Part shown: positions 25,813 to 35,901 of the stretch, one piece after another | Layout of the letters: every line of letters begins with the position of its first letter | Numbering within the stretch: position 1 is the stretch's first letter | Source: an uncultured archaeon | Lineage (GTDB): Archaea; Halobacteriota; Methanosarcinia; Methanosarcinales; Methanoperedenaceae | DNA length: 64,000 nt | NCBI GenBank assembly: GCA_902386135.1 | Contig: CABMIB010000074.1 | Coordinates: forward strand, 1 to 64,000 | Reading direction: 5' to 3' | Made by a program: the position numbers and the translations under genes | The notes under the pieces: model-generated | Told to the model about the DNA's origin: nothing | Database searches by the model: none | The model's input: only the letters and a program-made list of their open reading frames with translations

Positions 25813-26331
25813 TCACCTGAACTCGCCCTGAATCTTTTGCTTTGCTGCCTGGAATTGCTCTGACACGCTGGTCTTTCTGTATTTATCTATATGTTTGCCT
25901 GTGATCCTGTCTTCCTTTGGCAATATCTCCGGGTCGTGAGGTATTTCAAGCCCGGCATCTACTGCGCCTTTTAAAGCAGCGTATATTCGTCCGCCGCCGG
26001 TTGAATGATACAATCCCATGTCAAGGATCGCTTCAGCCTGTCCTACTTTCTTGGCGCGGTATCCAAGTAACAATCCTGTAAGGTAAGCCGATGGGAGATT
26101 TCCAGTCCCGCCCGTGTACCCGTATTTCTTCAGGTCAGCGGTGTTCGCGGAGGCTATGGTCACATCCCCTTTTGTTGCAGGCTTTACTAACTGTATGATC
26201 GTGTGCTTCAGACTTTTCCTGACAACGAGCCTGGGTATTCTTGATATGAGCAGTTGCTTTCTTGCCCTGTAATCCGTTCTACCCATTCTTGCCCGCCTGA
26301 ACCGCACCCTGTATCTTGCACCTGTCGCCAT
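25813..26331 (-). CDS. rpl18: Ribosomal protein L18 (uL18)
   Basis: A 5S rRNA-binding protein of 172 residues with the archaeal pattern [20 protein letters not shown] at the N-terminus and [21 protein letters not shown] in the middle. The C-terminal extension has the archaeal [17 protein letters not shown] segment. It lies 2 bases after the L19e stop. Confidence 0.95.
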   Translation of the reverse strand: MATGARYRVRFRRARMGRTDYRARKQLLISRIPRLVVRKSLKHTIIQLVKPATKGDVTIASANTADLKKYGYTGGTGNLPSAYLTGLLLGYRAKKVGQAEAILDMGLYHSTGGGRIYAALKGAVDAGLEIPHDPEILPKEDRITGKHIDKYRKTSVSEQFQAAKQKIQGEFR

Positions 26332-26333
26332 GG

Positions 26334-26783
26334 TTATGCCTCCTTGCCCAGTTGCTCTATATGGGACTTAAGATGCGCACGGCTTCGATATTCTCCGCCT
26401 TTGGCTTTAACGTATAATTTCCTGTATGTCGACACATCAATTGTCTTGTTATCTCGCAGTTCTCTGAGCATGCTTCTTAAGGCACGTATTTTTTTCATCC
26501 ACATCTCTTTCTTGGGTCTGCGTGCGCCTTTTGCGCCGCCCCTTGAGCCGTGGCCTTTCCTGTGCCCGTAAGCGCGCGCCTCATGGAGTTTGCGTGCTCT
26601 TACACGGCTTACCCCCTTGACCGGGTTTTTACCGACCTTGCCTTCTTCGATCAATTTGCGGATATCCTCCCGTGTCAAAGCCGCTGCTATATCCTTGGAG
26701 GCCTCCGGGTTAAGCCATACCCGGTTTACTCCTATATCCATTACTTCCGCAGCCATTCTTCTCTGGTTTGCCAGGTCTGTCAT
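26334..26783 (-). CDS. rpl19e: Ribosomal protein L19e (eL19)
   Basis: An archaeal/eukaryotic large-subunit protein of 149 residues. [20 protein letters not shown] and the basic hinge [20 protein letters not shown] are diagnostic. The long C-terminal helix is Lys/Arg-rich. One base separates it from the L32e stop. Confidence 0.95.
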   Translation of the reverse strand: MTDLANQRRMAAEVMDIGVNRVWLNPEASKDIAAALTREDIRKLIEEGKVGKNPVKGVSRVRARKLHEARAYGHRKGHGSRGGAKGARRPKKEMWMKKIRALRSMLRELRDNKTIDVSTYRKLYVKAKGGEYRSRAHLKSHIEQLGKEA

Positions 26784-26784
26784 T

Positions 26785-27438
26785 TTACTCTTCCCTCCTT
26801 GTCGGGTTCAGTATCTTCAATCCAAGCTCGGCCGCCTTTGCTTCTATCAGGCTGCGCTTCCTTGACCCCACTGTATGGGCTATCCTGGCTGCCTGCCTGT
26901 CAGTCTTCAGGGATTCAAGGTCTTTTGGATTATTCACAATGACCTCTTCGCATCCTGAGGGATGAAGTCCCCTGACAAGTACCGGGCTTCCGTAGCCAGC
27001 CTCGACGCGCGGACATTTTCCTTTAAGATGATACCGTGTCTTGTTATGGATACCATCAGGTCTTTTCCAGCGGTCTTCAAGCTTCTTTTTCTTGTGGGAG
27101 TCGGTCTGGAGAAATGTCGGTTTCTTGCTTTTCTGTATCGTCCTGACATTCAGGAGCCGCTTTGTTTCATTATCAAGAGCTATGATGATCGGCTGGGCTT
27201 CTACTTTCTCTTCCTCTGCCGGCTTTTCTTCTTCAATTACCATTTCATCGGCAGATTCCTTAATCTTCTTTGCAAGCTTATCGCCTATACCTTTGATTTC
27301 AGCGATATCATCAACGCTTGCTTTTTTTATCGAATCTACGGTTTTGAACCCTGCGCCGTAAAGTATTTTCGCCTTTGATTTGCCGACACCGTTCAGTTTT
27401 GTAAGCTGATCGATTTCATTATCTTCCATGTTTTTCAC
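26785..27438 (-). CDS. rpl32e: Ribosomal protein L32e (eL32) with N-terminal helix-hairpin-helix extension
   Basis: 217 residues, longer than the roughly 130 of minimal archaeal L32e. The first 60 residues form a helix-hairpin-helix unit ([20 protein letters not shown] and [12 protein letters not shown]), then an acidic linker, then the L32e core ([19 protein letters not shown]). Similar extensions are known in some euryarchaea, including haloarchaea. It overlaps the L6 stop by 4 bases. Confidence 0.94.
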   Translation of the reverse strand: MKNMEDNEIDQLTKLNGVGKSKAKILYGAGFKTVDSIKKASVDDIAEIKGIGDKLAKKIKESADEMVIEEEKPAEEEKVEAQPIIIALDNETKRLLNVRTIQKSKKPTFLQTDSHKKKKLEDRWKRPDGIHNKTRYHLKGKCPRVEAGYGSPVLVRGLHPSGCEEVIVNNPKDLESLKTDRQAARIAHTVGSRKRSLIEAKAAELGLKILNPTRREE

Positions 27439-27965
27439 CGCCCTGACCGTTCAACAATATAAACACCATCCTGGAACACCCTGGGATCGAATCTTCTTAT
27501 CTTGGTGGCCTGCTGGATGTTGGCTGCCGTCTGTCCTACATCCTCCTTGTTTATCCCGTTGACGATTACCTGGTCTCCTTTTATCGTGACCTTGGTATTA
27601 CCCAGGATATTGGCTTTTCTTGATTTCTTTTCACCAAGGAAATTGCCTATTAACAAACTGTTCCCCTCCGCCTTCAACTGGATAGGGAAATGTGAATAAA
27701 CCATTTTCATTTTATACTCGTATCCTTTGGTTACACCGGTAATCATATTTTTCAGATGGGACTCAAATGTACCCAGCATAGCAAGCTGTTCTTTTCTCTG
27801 GTCCCCGGATTCCACAACGAGTTGCGAATCAGTCTTTTTAATCGTGATCCCCGGATACCACAGCTCTCTCTGGAGCGATCCGAGGGGTCCCGCCACCGTC
27901 ACTTTTATATGGTCGATAGCGATGTTCACGCCTTCGGGGATTTCTACGGTTCTTTTCGTTTCCAT
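27435..27965 (-). CDS. rpl6: Ribosomal protein L6 (uL6)
   Basis: A large-subunit protein that starts best at ATG 27965 (METKRTVEIPEG), since AGGTG lies 6-7 bases upstream; GTG 27974 is the alternative. The second domain holds VYSHFPIQLKAEGNSLLIGNFLGEKKSRKA, the conserved archaeal L6 stretch. It lies between S8 and L32e in the standard order. Confidence 0.94.
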   Translation of the reverse strand: METKRTVEIPEGVNIAIDHIKVTVAGPLGSLQRELWYPGITIKKTDSQLVVESGDQRKEQLAMLGTFESHLKNMITGVTKGYEYKMKMVYSHFPIQLKAEGNSLLIGNFLGEKKSRKANILGNTKVTIKGDQVIVNGINKEDVGQTAANIQQATKIRRFDPRVFQDGVYIVERSGR

Positions 27966-27974
27966 GATATTCAC

Positions 27975-28364
27975 CTAATAAACGTATGCGAGTAACTGTC
28001 CGCCGATGCCGTTCTCTCTGGCTTCGGAGTGAGTCATAACGCCATCCGGGGTGGTCAGGATAATCGAGCCAAAGCCCCTGGCCGGCAGGAACCGCTTTTC
28101 CCATTTCTCAAATTCCGTATTCTTGACAGCATGCCGCGGTCTGATTACTCCGCACCTGTTGATATTTCCTTTAAGCTGTACCTTGAACAAACCGGATTTT
28201 CCGTCGTCGATGAATTCGAAATCTCCGATGTATCCTTTATCCTTCATGACTTTAAGCACGCTTCCTATAAGTTTTGAAGCAGGGCTGATCGTACATTCCG
28301 GTTTGCCTACATCTTCCGCATTTTTTAGTATTGATAATGCATCTGCTAATGGATCTAATAACAT
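27975..28364 (-). CDS. rps8: Ribosomal protein S8 (uS8)
   Basis: 129 residues from ATG 28364 ([17 protein letters not shown]), preceded by TAGGTG at good spacing; a GTG three codons upstream is less likely. The C-terminal [22 protein letters not shown] is the conserved 16S rRNA-binding signature. S14 precedes and L6 follows. Confidence 0.95.
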   Translation of the reverse strand: MLLDPLADALSILKNAEDVGKPECTISPASKLIGSVLKVMKDKGYIGDFEFIDDGKSGLFKVQLKGNINRCGVIRPRHAVKNTEFEKWEKRFLPARGFGSIILTTPDGVMTHSEARENGIGGQLLAYVY

Positions 28365-28373
28365 TAAAATCAC

Positions 28374-28526
28374 CTAAGTATATTTTTCAAAACCCATGTT
28401 ATATGCAATTTCACGGAAGCACTGCCTGCAAAGGTATATGTCGTACTTTCGAACAAGCCCCTGCTTTCTGCCGCAGCGTTTACAAGCGTTTGCGCCTCTT
28501 CCGAATCTCTTTTTACTTCTCTCCAT
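28374..28526 (-). CDS. rps14: Ribosomal protein S14 (uS14, zinc-binding type)
   Basis: A 50-residue protein. The sequence [20 protein letters not shown] continues with [20 protein letters not shown] and ends MGFEKYT. Zinc ligands are C15, C18, C33 and C36. It sits exactly where archaeal operons place it, between L5 and S8, with the L5 stop directly upstream. Confidence 0.96.
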   Translation of the reverse strand: MERSKKRFGRGANACKRCGRKQGLVRKYDIYLCRQCFREIAYNMGFEKYT

Positions 28527-29033
28527 CTAAACTACCTCCACGCTGTACTTACTTTTTACAAAAGAAATTGCATCTTCTTTTGTTAACCTGTGGTTTTGCG
28601 GTATCTTATGCTGCTCGATTTTCCGCCTGGTTATCCTGTATCCAGCTCTTTTCAGAGCCACGTTAACATCCATTCCGAAAATCCCTATCGACGGATCGTA
28701 TTTCATTCCGGGGAAATCGGTGTGTTCTTCAATCCCGAATGAAAAATTGCCATCCTTATCGAACTGGGATGCGTTCAGCTTGTTTTCAAGTATATTAAAC
28801 GCGGTCTTGAGGAACTCATTAGCGCGCTTACCCCGCAATGTTACCTTGCAGCCGATAGGTTCTTTTTTCTTTATAGAGAATGCGGGTATGGTCTTCCTGG
28901 CGTTCGCACGGATAGATTTCTGTTTGACAATCGTCTCAAGCAGCTTCTCTGCGGTTGTAAGCCTCTCGCCGCTTTCTCCTGTGCCGATATGAACCGTGAT
29001 CTTTTCGATAGAAGGTGTTCTCATCGTGTTCAT
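28527..29033 (-). CDS. rpl5: Ribosomal protein L5 (uL5)
   Basis: A 168-residue 5S rRNA-binding protein. [20 protein letters not shown] at the N-terminus and the segment [20 protein letters not shown] are characteristic. It starts at the ATG immediately after the S4e stop and abuts S14 downstream. Confidence 0.95.
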   Translation of the reverse strand: MNTMRTPSIEKITVHIGTGESGERLTTAEKLLETIVKQKSIRANARKTIPAFSIKKKEPIGCKVTLRGKRANEFLKTAFNILENKLNASQFDKDGNFSFGIEEHTDFPGMKYDPSIGIFGMDVNVALKRAGYRITRRKIEQHKIPQNHRLTKEDAISFVKSKYSVEVV

Positions 29034-29726
29034 CTAAATCACCTTGATCTCCGGTGCTGATTCACCGATGACGAATACATAATTTTCAACGGTCTCGAAC
29101 TCCCTTTCGTTGGCAAGTGCGACCATGTTCGTTCCAGAGCCTCTGACCTTGCGGATCTGTTTTATCTTGGCGAGTTCTCCGGAATGCTCGCCCCCCACGA
29201 CCATGGCGAGATTGCCGGGTTTATAGGGTATATGTTTTGCAATCTTCCGGTCAGGCAGCGATAGTAAGACCGTATCAAAAGTCTTGTAATCATTGGATGC
29301 AAGGATGTTCGTCCCATCATGCAGGTTAAGCTGCACAGCGCCTTCTCTCACAATGGTCTTGTTATTGATCCTGCATAACTTGGATGCGCCCGGGTTCTCT
29401 TTATACAGTTTGAACCTGTTATTGGCATCCAGCAGGACGCGGTAATACTCATTAAACGCAGGAAAAGAAACTATGTCGAAAAGACCTGTTATATATTTAT
29501 AGTCCTTTCTGGCTATGCCATCAACGAAAACATTCCCTTCGTTAATAATCCTCTTGGCTTCCCGTGCATTGTTCGCGAATTTAAGTAAATCCCTGACTAC
29601 TATAAGTAATGGTATTCCGGTTTCCATGGAATGATGCCCGGCATTGCCTCCAACTACCCATGCATGGGTCTTCCTTGTGACTGGCCATGATGTTGGAGCC
29701 GCTACTCTTTTCTGATGTCTTCCCAT
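29034..29726 (-). CDS. rps4e: Ribosomal protein S4e (eS4)
   Basis: An archaeal/eukaryotic small-subunit protein of 230 residues. The N-terminus HQKRVAAPTSWPVTRKTHAW, an S4-like RNA-binding part (EGNVFVDGIARKDYKYITGL) and a C-terminal KOW-like part (GNLAMVVGGEHSGELAKI) appear in order. No base separates it from L24 or L5. Confidence 0.95.
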   Translation of the reverse strand: MGRHQKRVAAPTSWPVTRKTHAWVVGGNAGHHSMETGIPLLIVVRDLLKFANNAREAKRIINEGNVFVDGIARKDYKYITGLFDIVSFPAFNEYYRVLLDANNRFKLYKENPGASKLCRINNKTIVREGAVQLNLHDGTNILASNDYKTFDTVLLSLPDRKIAKHIPYKPGNLAMVVGGEHSGELAKIKQIRKVRGSGTNMVALANEREFETVENYVFVIGESAPEIKVI

Positions 29727-30068
29727 TTAATCACCTATGCGCTTTTCATCTTTAACTTCTAATTTGGTAATCATTACATTTGACGGGTGGACTGGTCTTG
29801 GTACTTCGGTACCATCTGCTTTTGTTACTGTTACACCGTCGATGTTGATCGCTGTTTTCTTAAGGTCAACAGCAGCTACCTTCCCTTCCGTGCCTTTATG
29901 GTCCCCGCGAAGTACTTTCACGGTATCGCCCACCCGTACCGGCAGGCTTTTTACTCCGTGTTCTTCCCTGAGTTCGCTGCTCAGCATGGAGCCCATGAAT
30001 TTATGCCTTATGTGGAGCGGTGCCTGATACCTGGATTTTCTCTGTTTTCTTGGTTGCGATGATGTCAT
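29727..30068 (-). CDS. rpl24: Ribosomal protein L24 (uL24)
   Basis: 113 residues. [20 protein letters not shown] is the archaeal N-terminal signature, and [20 protein letters not shown] is the KOW motif. L14 lies 7 bases upstream and S4e follows without a gap. Confidence 0.95.
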   Translation of the reverse strand: MTSSQPRKQRKSRYQAPLHIRHKFMGSMLSSELREEHGVKSLPVRVGDTVKVLRGDHKGTEGKVAAVDLKKTAINIDGVTVTKADGTEVPRPVHPSNVMITKLEVKDEKRIGD

Positions 30069-30075
30069 AATCCAC

Positions 30076-30474
30076 CTACACTATAATCGAGGCTGCGGAT
30101 GCTATTTTTGTATATCTCTCCGCTGCTTCCCTGGCGACAGGTCCTTTCACTTCAGTGCCTTTCGGGACGCCTTCATCATCCACTATCACACAGGCATTGT
30201 CTTCAAACGAGACGCGCAAGCCGTCGGGTCTCCTGAACTCTTTTTTCTGTCGTATCACGACCGCCTTGAATACCTGTTTTCTCATTTCAGGAGAGCCTTT
30301 CTTGACGCTTACGATAAGGGTATCTCCTACACCGCCTCTGGGGTATCGGTTCTTCACACCGCGGTATTTTAATACTGATATAACTTCAACAACACGTGCG
30401 CCGGTATTATCCGCGCATTCCATTCGGGTCGCTGTGTTTATCGAGCGCGGAATTTTTGCTTTCATCCCTCTCAT
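30076..30474 (-). CDS. rpl14: Ribosomal protein L14 (uL14)
   Basis: A 132-residue protein with the conserved [20 protein letters not shown] and [21 protein letters not shown] 30474 is preceded by GGAGGTGTCG at good spacing, and an internal ATG three codons later is possible. The 79-base gap before it holds a perfect hairpin (30503-30525), unusual in this otherwise tightly packed operon. Confidence 0.95.
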   Translation of the reverse strand: MRGMKAKIPRSINTATRMECADNTGARVVEVISVLKYRGVKNRYPRGGVGDTLIVSVKKGSPEMRKQVFKAVVIRQKKEFRRPDGLRVSFEDNACVIVDDEGVPKGTEVKGPVAREAAERYTKIASAASIIV

Positions 30475-30502
30475 AAAGCGACACCTCCCTTTATGCGGTA
30501 TC

Positions 30503-30525
30503 CACGTATGGCGAAGCCATACGTG
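30503..30525. repeat. Hairpin in the rps17-rpl14 spacer
   Basis: CACGTATGGC and GCCATACGTG form a perfect 10-bp stem closed by GAA. It lies 28-50 bases upstream of the L14 ATG on the operon transcript. It might be an RNA processing or regulatory stem, or an inserted small palindromic repeat. Confidence 0.75.
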
Positions 30526-30553
30526 TCTGCGAAGTAAAGTGGCGCAACGGTTT

Positions 30554-30877
30554 TCATTTCGCCACCTCTATCACAACATATGCTTTGGTCTTGCTGAGCG
30601 GTCTGCATTCTGCAACAGTTACATTATCGCCCTCTTTTGCATTGATGCAGGGGGGATTGTGGGCATGTACTTTTGTTTTCCTTTTCTCGTACCGCTCATA
30701 TTTCGCTATCTTTTTCTCAAACGTTCTCTGCACGACCACTGTCTTATCCATTTTATCGCTCACAACGACTCCACTGAGTACCTGTCCCCTTACGGGCAGC
30801 ACCCCGTGGAATGGACAATTGGGGTCTGTGCATTCTTTTGTTGGTGGCTGAACATCCAGCCCTATATCACGTGCCAT
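30554..30877 (-). CDS. rps17: Ribosomal protein S17 (uS17)
   Basis: 107 residues from ATG 30877 ([12 protein letters not shown]), with GAGGTA 7 bases upstream; the ATG two codons earlier leaves no spacing. The core [20 protein letters not shown] and the archaeal insert DPNCPFHG with two cysteines (D-P-N-C...) are seen. Rnp1 precedes it. Confidence 0.94.
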   Translation of the reverse strand: MARDIGLDVQPPTKECTDPNCPFHGVLPVRGQVLSGVVVSDKMDKTVVVQRTFEKKIAKYERYEKRKTKVHAHNPPCINAKEGDNVTVAECRPLSKTKAYVVIEVAK

Positions 30878-30888
30878 TATCATTACCT

Positions 30889-31200
30889 CTATTTCCTGAA
30901 TTTCTTTTTGAATTTTGTCTGGATTCGGTTTTCGGGTTGCGAGAGCAATAATCTTCCATCGACTTTTATTTTCAGCGGTAAGTAACGTTTACCGTCAAAT
31001 GATGGAATTATGAATACAAAAGATGAGCAGGATTTCGGAATCTTTTTCTCCTGCGCATCAGTTTCTACTGTCAATATGTTTTTAGTTTCATCAACTATCC
31101 GTCCCTCTGTTCCGATGAGGGATTTGTTCGTGCTGTCCACTACTTTTGTATCAATGCCTATGAGTTCATGGTGAATGATATTGTGTGGTGACAGCTTCAT
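30889..31200 (-). CDS. rnp1: Ribonuclease P protein component 1 (Rpp29/Pop4)
   Basis: A 103-residue Sm-like protein of archaeal RNase [21 protein letters not shown] and [16 protein letters not shown] are family motifs, and the C-terminus is basic. The usual archaeal position between L29 and S17 is kept. It overlaps L29 by 4 bases. Confidence 0.93.
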   Translation of the reverse strand: MKLSPHNIIHHELIGIDTKVVDSTNKSLIGTEGRIVDETKNILTVETDAQEKKIPKSCSSFVFIIPSFDGKRYLPLKIKVDGRLLLSQPENRIQTKFKKKFRK

Positions 31201-31400
31201 TTCTCTTTTATCTCCGTCTGGATTGTTTTTATCCTGGCGATCGTCCTTCTTATCTCTCTTATCCTGCCGGGATTCTCAGGAGCGCCGCCTGCCGAAGCAA
31301 TCGCACGCTCGCGGATCAGCTCAAGTTTGAGTTTGTCAAGTTCCTCCTGCCTCTCGGTAGGGTTCATGTTCCTGACTTCATCAACACGCAGTATTGCCAT
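31197..31400 (-). CDS. rpl29: Ribosomal protein L29 (uL29)
   Basis: 67 residues forming a helical hairpin. [20 protein letters not shown] and [17 protein letters not shown] are diagnostic. It begins on the last base of the S3 stop and overlaps Rnp1 by 4 bases. Confidence 0.94.
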   Translation of the reverse strand: MAILRVDEVRNMNPTERQEELDKLKLELIRERAIASAGGAPENPGRIREIRRTIARIKTIQTEIKEK

Positions 31401-32302
31401 CAGCTTTCCTCCTTCTTATGCACACGTGAGGCGGGATGCCAGTAATCATATCCGGCATGTTTGTGCTCGACCACATCGCCGTGATTCCGTTCTTCGATTT
31501 CACCGGTATGACCTTCAGACTCAGGAGACTGTGCAGATTGTGTTTCCGTCTCAGGGGTGATAGCCTCGGGTTTGATCTCCACAGGTGTTGCCTGCGCCTG
31601 GATCTCGGCTTTTGGCTGTGCGGGAGCCTCGGGTTTGGCTTCTGTTGGTGCTTTTACAAGCTCCCCGATGCCTTCCTTTCTCGCTTCCCTGGCAGCTTCG
31701 GGGGCTGCAACCTCCACCGTCTTGAACCTGCCAGGGAGTTTGATGTTCGGGGGAACTATTCGCACACGGCATCCGATGATACCTAATTTTTTGATAGCAA
31801 TGGCAAATCCCTTATCCACGAGTTCCATTGCAGGATTGCCTGCATGGAGCATATTGCCTGCAACGAACTTCTCAGTCCTCTTCCTCGGACCTGTCAGTTT
31901 GCCCGCGATATCGATCTCGCATCCGAGCGCGCCTGATTCCATTATCCTGCGAAGCATGTTATGACCTGCCTTCCTGAAATAAAGCCCGCGCTCTATCGCA
32001 GCAGCAAGCCGTGAAGCCATCATCTGCGCGTTCAGTTCGGGGATTTTCACTTCCTGGACATCTATCTGCGGATTATCAATATGGAATATTATTTCAAGGT
32101 CATGGGTAAGCTTGTGTATGGTCTTTCCGCCTTTTCCGATTATCATGCCGGGTTTTTCTGCAAATATCGTGACCTGCGTGCCCATCGGCGTCCTGTTAAT
32201 ACTCATGCCGCCATAGCCTGCCCGCTCCAGCTGTTTACCGAAATACTCAGCCATCTGCGCTTTATCAAGACCGTTCTTGACGAATTTCCTTTCTACTCCC
32301 AT
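31400..32302 (-). CDS. rps3: Ribosomal protein S3 (uS3) with long acidic tail
   Basis: A 300-residue S3. The KH domain has the GxxG loop in [13 protein letters not shown] (about 53-65), and the C-terminal domain reads [20 protein letters not shown]. Beyond about residue 215 is a tail of some 80 residues rich in Pro, Ala, Glu and Gln, longer than in most archaeal S3. It probably projects from the head of the subunit (inference). It abuts L22 and L29. Confidence 0.95.
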   Translation of the reverse strand: MGVERKFVKNGLDKAQMAEYFGKQLERAGYGGMSINRTPMGTQVTIFAEKPGMIIGKGGKTIHKLTHDLEIIFHIDNPQIDVQEVKIPELNAQMMASRLAAAIERGLYFRKAGHNMLRRIMESGALGCEIDIAGKLTGPRKRTEKFVAGNMLHAGNPAMELVDKGFAIAIKKLGIIGCRVRIVPPNIKLPGRFKTVEVAAPEAAREARKEGIGELVKAPTEAKPEAPAQPKAEIQAQATPVEIKPEAITPETETQSAQSPESEGHTGEIEERNHGDVVEHKHAGYDYWHPASRVHKKEES

Positions 32303-32748
32303 TATTGCGCCTCCAGTATCATCTCAACACTGACCGTTTCATGGTTTTTCGGTGTGGTTCTTCCCTGCGCCCTTGGAAATATGCCCCTGAAAGTGTGACC
32401 TGTCTTTGTGACGATATGTGATATCCTCAGGTTATCAGAATCAAGCCCTTTATACCTGGCGTTATTCTCGGCGTTCTTCAATACCCTGAGAAAGTCCTTG
32501 GCGGCTTTCTGCGGATATCTTCCGGTACACATACCCCTTCTGTGCGGGATATTTCTTTTGTACCTCTTATAAGGTACAGCCTGCTTCAGCACAGAGACAT
32601 CCTCAAGAAATTCCCGTGCATCATCAACCTTCATGCCTTTTATTGCGGTTGATATTTCATGCGCGTGTTTTTTTGAGATGTGAAGCTCTTTTCCAATGGA
32701 CTTTGATGTTTTCTCGGAATCGGGTTCAATAGAGTAATTTAATTTCAT
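32302..32748 (-). CDS. rpl22: Ribosomal protein L22 (uL22)
   Basis: 148 residues from ATG 32748 ([12 protein letters not shown]), preferred over 32757 because AAGTGATG lies at better spacing. The archaeal features [20 protein letters not shown] and [20 protein letters not shown] (exit-tunnel loop region) are present. S19 precedes with slight overlap and S3 follows. Confidence 0.94.
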   Translation of the reverse strand: MKLNYSIEPDSEKTSKSIGKELHISKKHAHEISTAIKGMKVDDAREFLEDVSVLKQAVPYKRYKRNIPHRRGMCTGRYPQKAAKDFLRVLKNAENNARYKGLDSDNLRISHIVTKTGHTFRGIFPRAQGRTTPKNHETVSVEMILEAQ

Positions 32749-32753
32749 GTGCA

Positions 32754-33167
32754 TCACTTCAATGGGATGAATTTACTTGATCGTGTAGCTCCTACGCCTG
32801 CCGCACCGTGAGAAACTTTCTTGCGCGTCAGGACAAACTCTCCGAAATAATGACCCAGCATCTCGGGAATCAGTTCTACGGGGGCGAACTCCTTACCGTT
32901 ATGGATATTTATTTTCGTCCCTATCATCTCGGGAAGTACTATCATATCCCGCAGGTGCGTCCTGATATTCGGGTCTTTGATCCTGATCTTATGTAATAAT
33001 TTCTTATGCTCTTCGGAAAATCCACGCTGTATGGTGCGGCGCTGCCTTGCAGGTACAAGAGTTGCAAACTCCTCAATGCTTAACTTTTTGAGATCCTCAA
33101 GCGGCTTCCCGCGATATGTGAATTCACCTTTTCTTTTGGGTAATTTTGATAATATTTTCTTTGCCAT
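32754..33167 (-). CDS. rps19: Ribosomal protein S19 (uS19)
   Basis: A 137-residue protein of the small-subunit head. [19 protein letters not shown] is the archaeal N-terminal extension, and [20 protein letters not shown] is the conserved core. The C-terminus ends in basic residues. It lies 3 bases after L2. Confidence 0.95.
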   Translation of the reverse strand: MAKKILSKLPKRKGEFTYRGKPLEDLKKLSIEEFATLVPARQRRTIQRGFSEEHKKLLHKIRIKDPNIRTHLRDMIVLPEMIGTKINIHNGKEFAPVELIPEMLGHYFGEFVLTRKKVSHGAAGVGATRSSKFIPLK

Positions 33168-33170
33168 GAC

Positions 33171-33884
33171 TCACCTCCTTCCGGTCCTTCTTGCGGCAAT
33201 AGAGCCGACCTTTCTGCCTGGCGGTGTACCCCGGGCAACGGTCTTGGGTCTGCCAGGATGCTGCTGTCCGCCGCCTCCGAAGGGGTGGTCAACGACATTC
33301 ATAGCTACGCCCCGGACTTTGGGCCATTTGGTGGCTCTCACTTTCATCCTGTGAAATTTTTTACCTGCTTTGACAAAGGGTTTCTCTGTACGCCCGCCTC
33401 CCGCAACTACTCCTATAATAGCCCTGCACTTCGGGTTGAGCCATTTCATTTCACCGCTCGGGAGCTGGACAACGGTCTTCCCTGTATCATGCGCTATAAG
33501 AATCCCGTACATCCCTGAGGCTCTTGCAAACTTTCCGCCGTCGCCAGGCTGTGATTCTATATTGCAGACGGGTATACCTTCGGGTATCTCGGCAAGCGCC
33601 AGCGTGTTACCCGGTTCTACAGGAACAGAGATACCGCACTGGATGGTCTGGTCAACCTCCACGCCTTCGGGGATCAGCACAAGCCGTTCCTCCCCGTTGC
33701 TGAAAGAGACGCGAGCTATCGGAGCCGACCGTGCCGTATCGTGAATTATTTCAAGTACTTTCCCGCTGACTACTACTCCCTCCTCTACCTTCAGATGCTC
33801 AAGATTTGCCTTAAACTTATGAGAGGGGGCTTTATATGTCGGAGAACCTTTTCCCCTGCTTTGAGAACGAATTCTATGTCCCAT
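33171..33884 (-). CDS. rpl2: Ribosomal protein L2 (uL2)
   Basis: A 237-residue protein at the peptidyl-transferase region. The conserved loop VDHPFGGGGQQHPGRPKTV holds the functionally important histidine, and YLI-type KOW folds precede it. The N-terminus GHRIRSQSRGKGSPTYKAPS is archaeal. Order L23-L2-S19 as expected. Confidence 0.96.
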   Translation of the reverse strand: MGHRIRSQSRGKGSPTYKAPSHKFKANLEHLKVEEGVVVSGKVLEIIHDTARSAPIARVSFSNGEERLVLIPEGVEVDQTIQCGISVPVEPGNTLALAEIPEGIPVCNIESQPGDGGKFARASGMYGILIAHDTGKTVVQLPSGEMKWLNPKCRAIIGVVAGGGRTEKPFVKAGKKFHRMKVRATKWPKVRGVAMNVVDHPFGGGGQQHPGRPKTVARGTPPGRKVGSIAARRTGRR

Positions 33885-33893
33885 ATTATCACC

Positions 33894-34139
33894 TTAAAAT
33901 ATCCCAAGCCTGGAGGCAAGTTCTGTCGCGGCGTTCGGCTCTTCGAATACCACGATGGCTTTCTTCTTTCCTTTGGGCGTCAGCATCGTATTAACGCTTA
34001 GCACCTTCACTTTATAGAGCGCCTCAAGCTCTTTTTTCACCTTGTCTTTAGTATCGTTGACATCAACTATGAACTGGAGAACATTATTCTGTTCAGCCAT
34101 GAGCGTTGCTTTTTCTGTTACGTACGGATGCTGGATCAT
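33894..34139 (-). CDS. rpl23: Ribosomal protein L23 (uL23)
   Basis: 81 residues. [20 protein letters not shown] and [20 protein letters not shown] match the compact archaeal L23 at the tunnel exit, where SRP docks. It overlaps the L4 stop by 4 bases. Confidence 0.95.
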   Translation of the reverse strand: MIQHPYVTEKATLMAEQNNVLQFIVDVNDTKDKVKKELEALYKVKVLSVNTMLTPKGKKKAIVVFEEPNAATELASRLGIF

Positions 34140-34888
34140 TGCATTGCCTCCTCGAGTTTTGCAATTGCGGATTCCGTATATATCGTCAGGCGTCCTGCGG
34201 ATGCTCCAGGGGCTAACAATTCTGCGCTAAGCTTATCGGGAGTAACGATCTCCACTCCTGCAAGGTTTCGCGCCGCTTTAACTATTCCTTTATCTTCAAC
34301 CGTGACGATCAGAATGCTTTTGGCCTTCTTGTATTTCCTGCCGCGGAGTTTGCCTTTCCCTGCGCGGATCGTCTTGTCTTTCGCCCTTTCTACATCGTCC
34401 CATACCCGGGCTGCTTCCATGAATGCCTTAACATCCTTTGTCTTTGTAAGGGCTGAAAGTTCATCCGCAGCGACTAACGGCAACTGGGCAGAGAACTGGT
34501 GTCCTCTTTTCTTTACAAGCTGTTCATTGCCTGTCGCAGCGATCGCAGATTTAATGGCTTTGTTGCGCTCCTTGTCATTGATCTTCTCGGTCCTGTCTGT
34601 CTCAGGTTTCGGGGGATGCGCTTCCCTGCCTTTTACTGCCTGAGGGATCCTGGCTGATTTGCTGCTGTTCTTGAGCCTTGCTACTCTTGATACGCCGCGT
34701 CCCGGTCCCCAGCCTTCGGCTGATGTTCTCATGCCTGCGTACATATGCGGACCGTACGGCTGCTGGCGGTTCGCCTGCGCTGCAAGTACGGCTCTTTTGA
34801 TAAGGTCGGGGCGGAAAGGCTCATCAAAGATCGCAGATGTGATCTTTTTTGTAGAATTTCCTGATAAGTCGATTATATTTACTTCCAT
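34136..34888 (-). CDS. rpl4: Ribosomal protein L4 (uL4)
   Basis: An archaeal L4/L1e of about 250 residues starting at ATG 34888 ([10 protein letters not shown]), with AAGGGTG upstream; a GTG three codons earlier is less likely. The tunnel-lining loop [20 protein letters not shown] is conserved, and [12 protein letters not shown] follows. It lies 5 bases after L3. Confidence 0.95.
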   Translation of the reverse strand: MEVNIIDLSGNSTKKITSAIFDEPFRPDLIKRAVLAAQANRQQPYGPHMYAGMRTSAEGWGPGRGVSRVARLKNSSKSARIPQAVKGREAHPPKPETDRTEKINDKERNKAIKSAIAATGNEQLVKKRGHQFSAQLPLVAADELSALTKTKDVKAFMEAARVWDDVERAKDKTIRAGKGKLRGRKYKKAKSILIVTVEDKGIVKAARNLAGVEIVTPDKLSAELLAPGASAGRLTIYTESAIAKLEEAMQ

Positions 34889-34893
34889 TGGAA

Positions 34894-35901
34894 TCACCCT
34901 TGTTTTGACTCGAGGCTTAAATATGTTATCTCCGGGACTGGCATTTGTTTCGCTGATCTGATAGCGGGGCGCAGCCGGATAAGTCTTTTAACATGACCCG
35001 GTACGCTGCCCTTGATGATTATATAATCATTCCTGATAATACCGTAATTTAAAAATCCCCCTTCAGGTGTTACGGTCTTGCCATCTTTGCCTATCTGCAT
35101 GACCCTCTTGTTGAATTCCGTCCTCTGATGGTAGCCCGTCTGGCCGAGCTGCGGGACTCTCCAGCTCACGTGTGCTGGATGCCACGCACCGAGGGTGCCT
35201 ATCTCACGCACGCTCCCTGCCCTTGAGTGTTTGGATTTCTGTATCTGTATGCCCCAGCGCTTCACCGGTCCCTGCAACCCTTTACCTATAGTAATCGCAA
35301 GAACATCGATAATATCCCCATTGTTGAACACATCGCCTATACCGATGGATTTCCCAAGAAGGTTCTTGGCATACTCAAAGCGCGCCTTTAAATCGGTGCC
35401 CCCGATGTTATTCTCCATTATTTCAGGTTTTTTCTTGGGGATGCCAGTCACCTTTTCCGGTAACGTATACATTATGACCCTCAAATCCCTTGCAATGCCA
35501 TCCTTGATAAGCTGCTCGATCTTCGCGATTGCCGCCGGCAGATCGTGTTTCTTTGGGACAACTATCGCACGGTTGAGTTCTTTATCAAGCTCGGTCGTCC
35601 ACGCTTCGGCTATTGCGTGAGATCCATTCGTGGTCCCGTTGTAAACCCTGATGCCTGCGACCTTCATGGGTGGAGCTTCCAGGATCGTAACAGGTACTGA
35701 GATCTCCATTCCGGAGGTCAGGCTGTTGGGCACGTCGTCGGTCATGACCACATGCGTCATACCGGCTTTGTAGCCCGCAAAACCCATTAGCTTCGGCTCT
35801 TTCTTCATGGGCCATGATCTCACCCGCGGGATTTCGCTTCTCGCTCTTACTCGCGGGCTGTATGCAATAGACCCGCGCCTTGGTCTGTGAGGATGTGACA
35901 T
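34894..35901 (-). CDS. rpl3: Ribosomal protein L3 (uL3)
   Basis: 335 residues, first gene of the operon. [18 protein letters not shown] is the archaeal N-terminus, and [20 protein letters not shown] is the long central finger. The start is ATG 35901 behind AAGGAGAAAG. A 10-bp hairpin sits 25-46 bases upstream (35926-35947), and TATA-like elements lie 240-300 bases upstream, so the leader may be long. Confidence 0.95.
   Translation of the reverse strand: MSHPHRPRRGSIAYSPRVRARSEIPRVRSWPMKKEPKLMGFAGYKAGMTHVVMTDDVPNSLTSGMEISVPVTILEAPPMKVAGIRVYNGTTNGSHAIAEAWTTELDKELNRAIVVPKKHDLPAAIAKIEQLIKDGIARDLRVIMYTLPEKVTGIPKKKPEIMENNIGGTDLKARFEYAKNLLGKSIGIGDVFNNGDIIDVLAITIGKGLQGPVKRWGIQIQKSKHSRAGSVREIGTLGAWHPAHVSWRVPQLGQTGYHQRTEFNKRVMQIGKDGKTVTPEGGFLNYGIIRNDYIIIKGSVPGHVKRLIRLRPAIRSAKQMPVPEITYLSLESKQG

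Noticed and set aside
22800-35900. Many open frames of 60-200 codons on the plus strand through the ribosomal operon
   Set aside because: Each lies opposite a clear ribosomal protein gene in the expected order, so they are antisense shadows.
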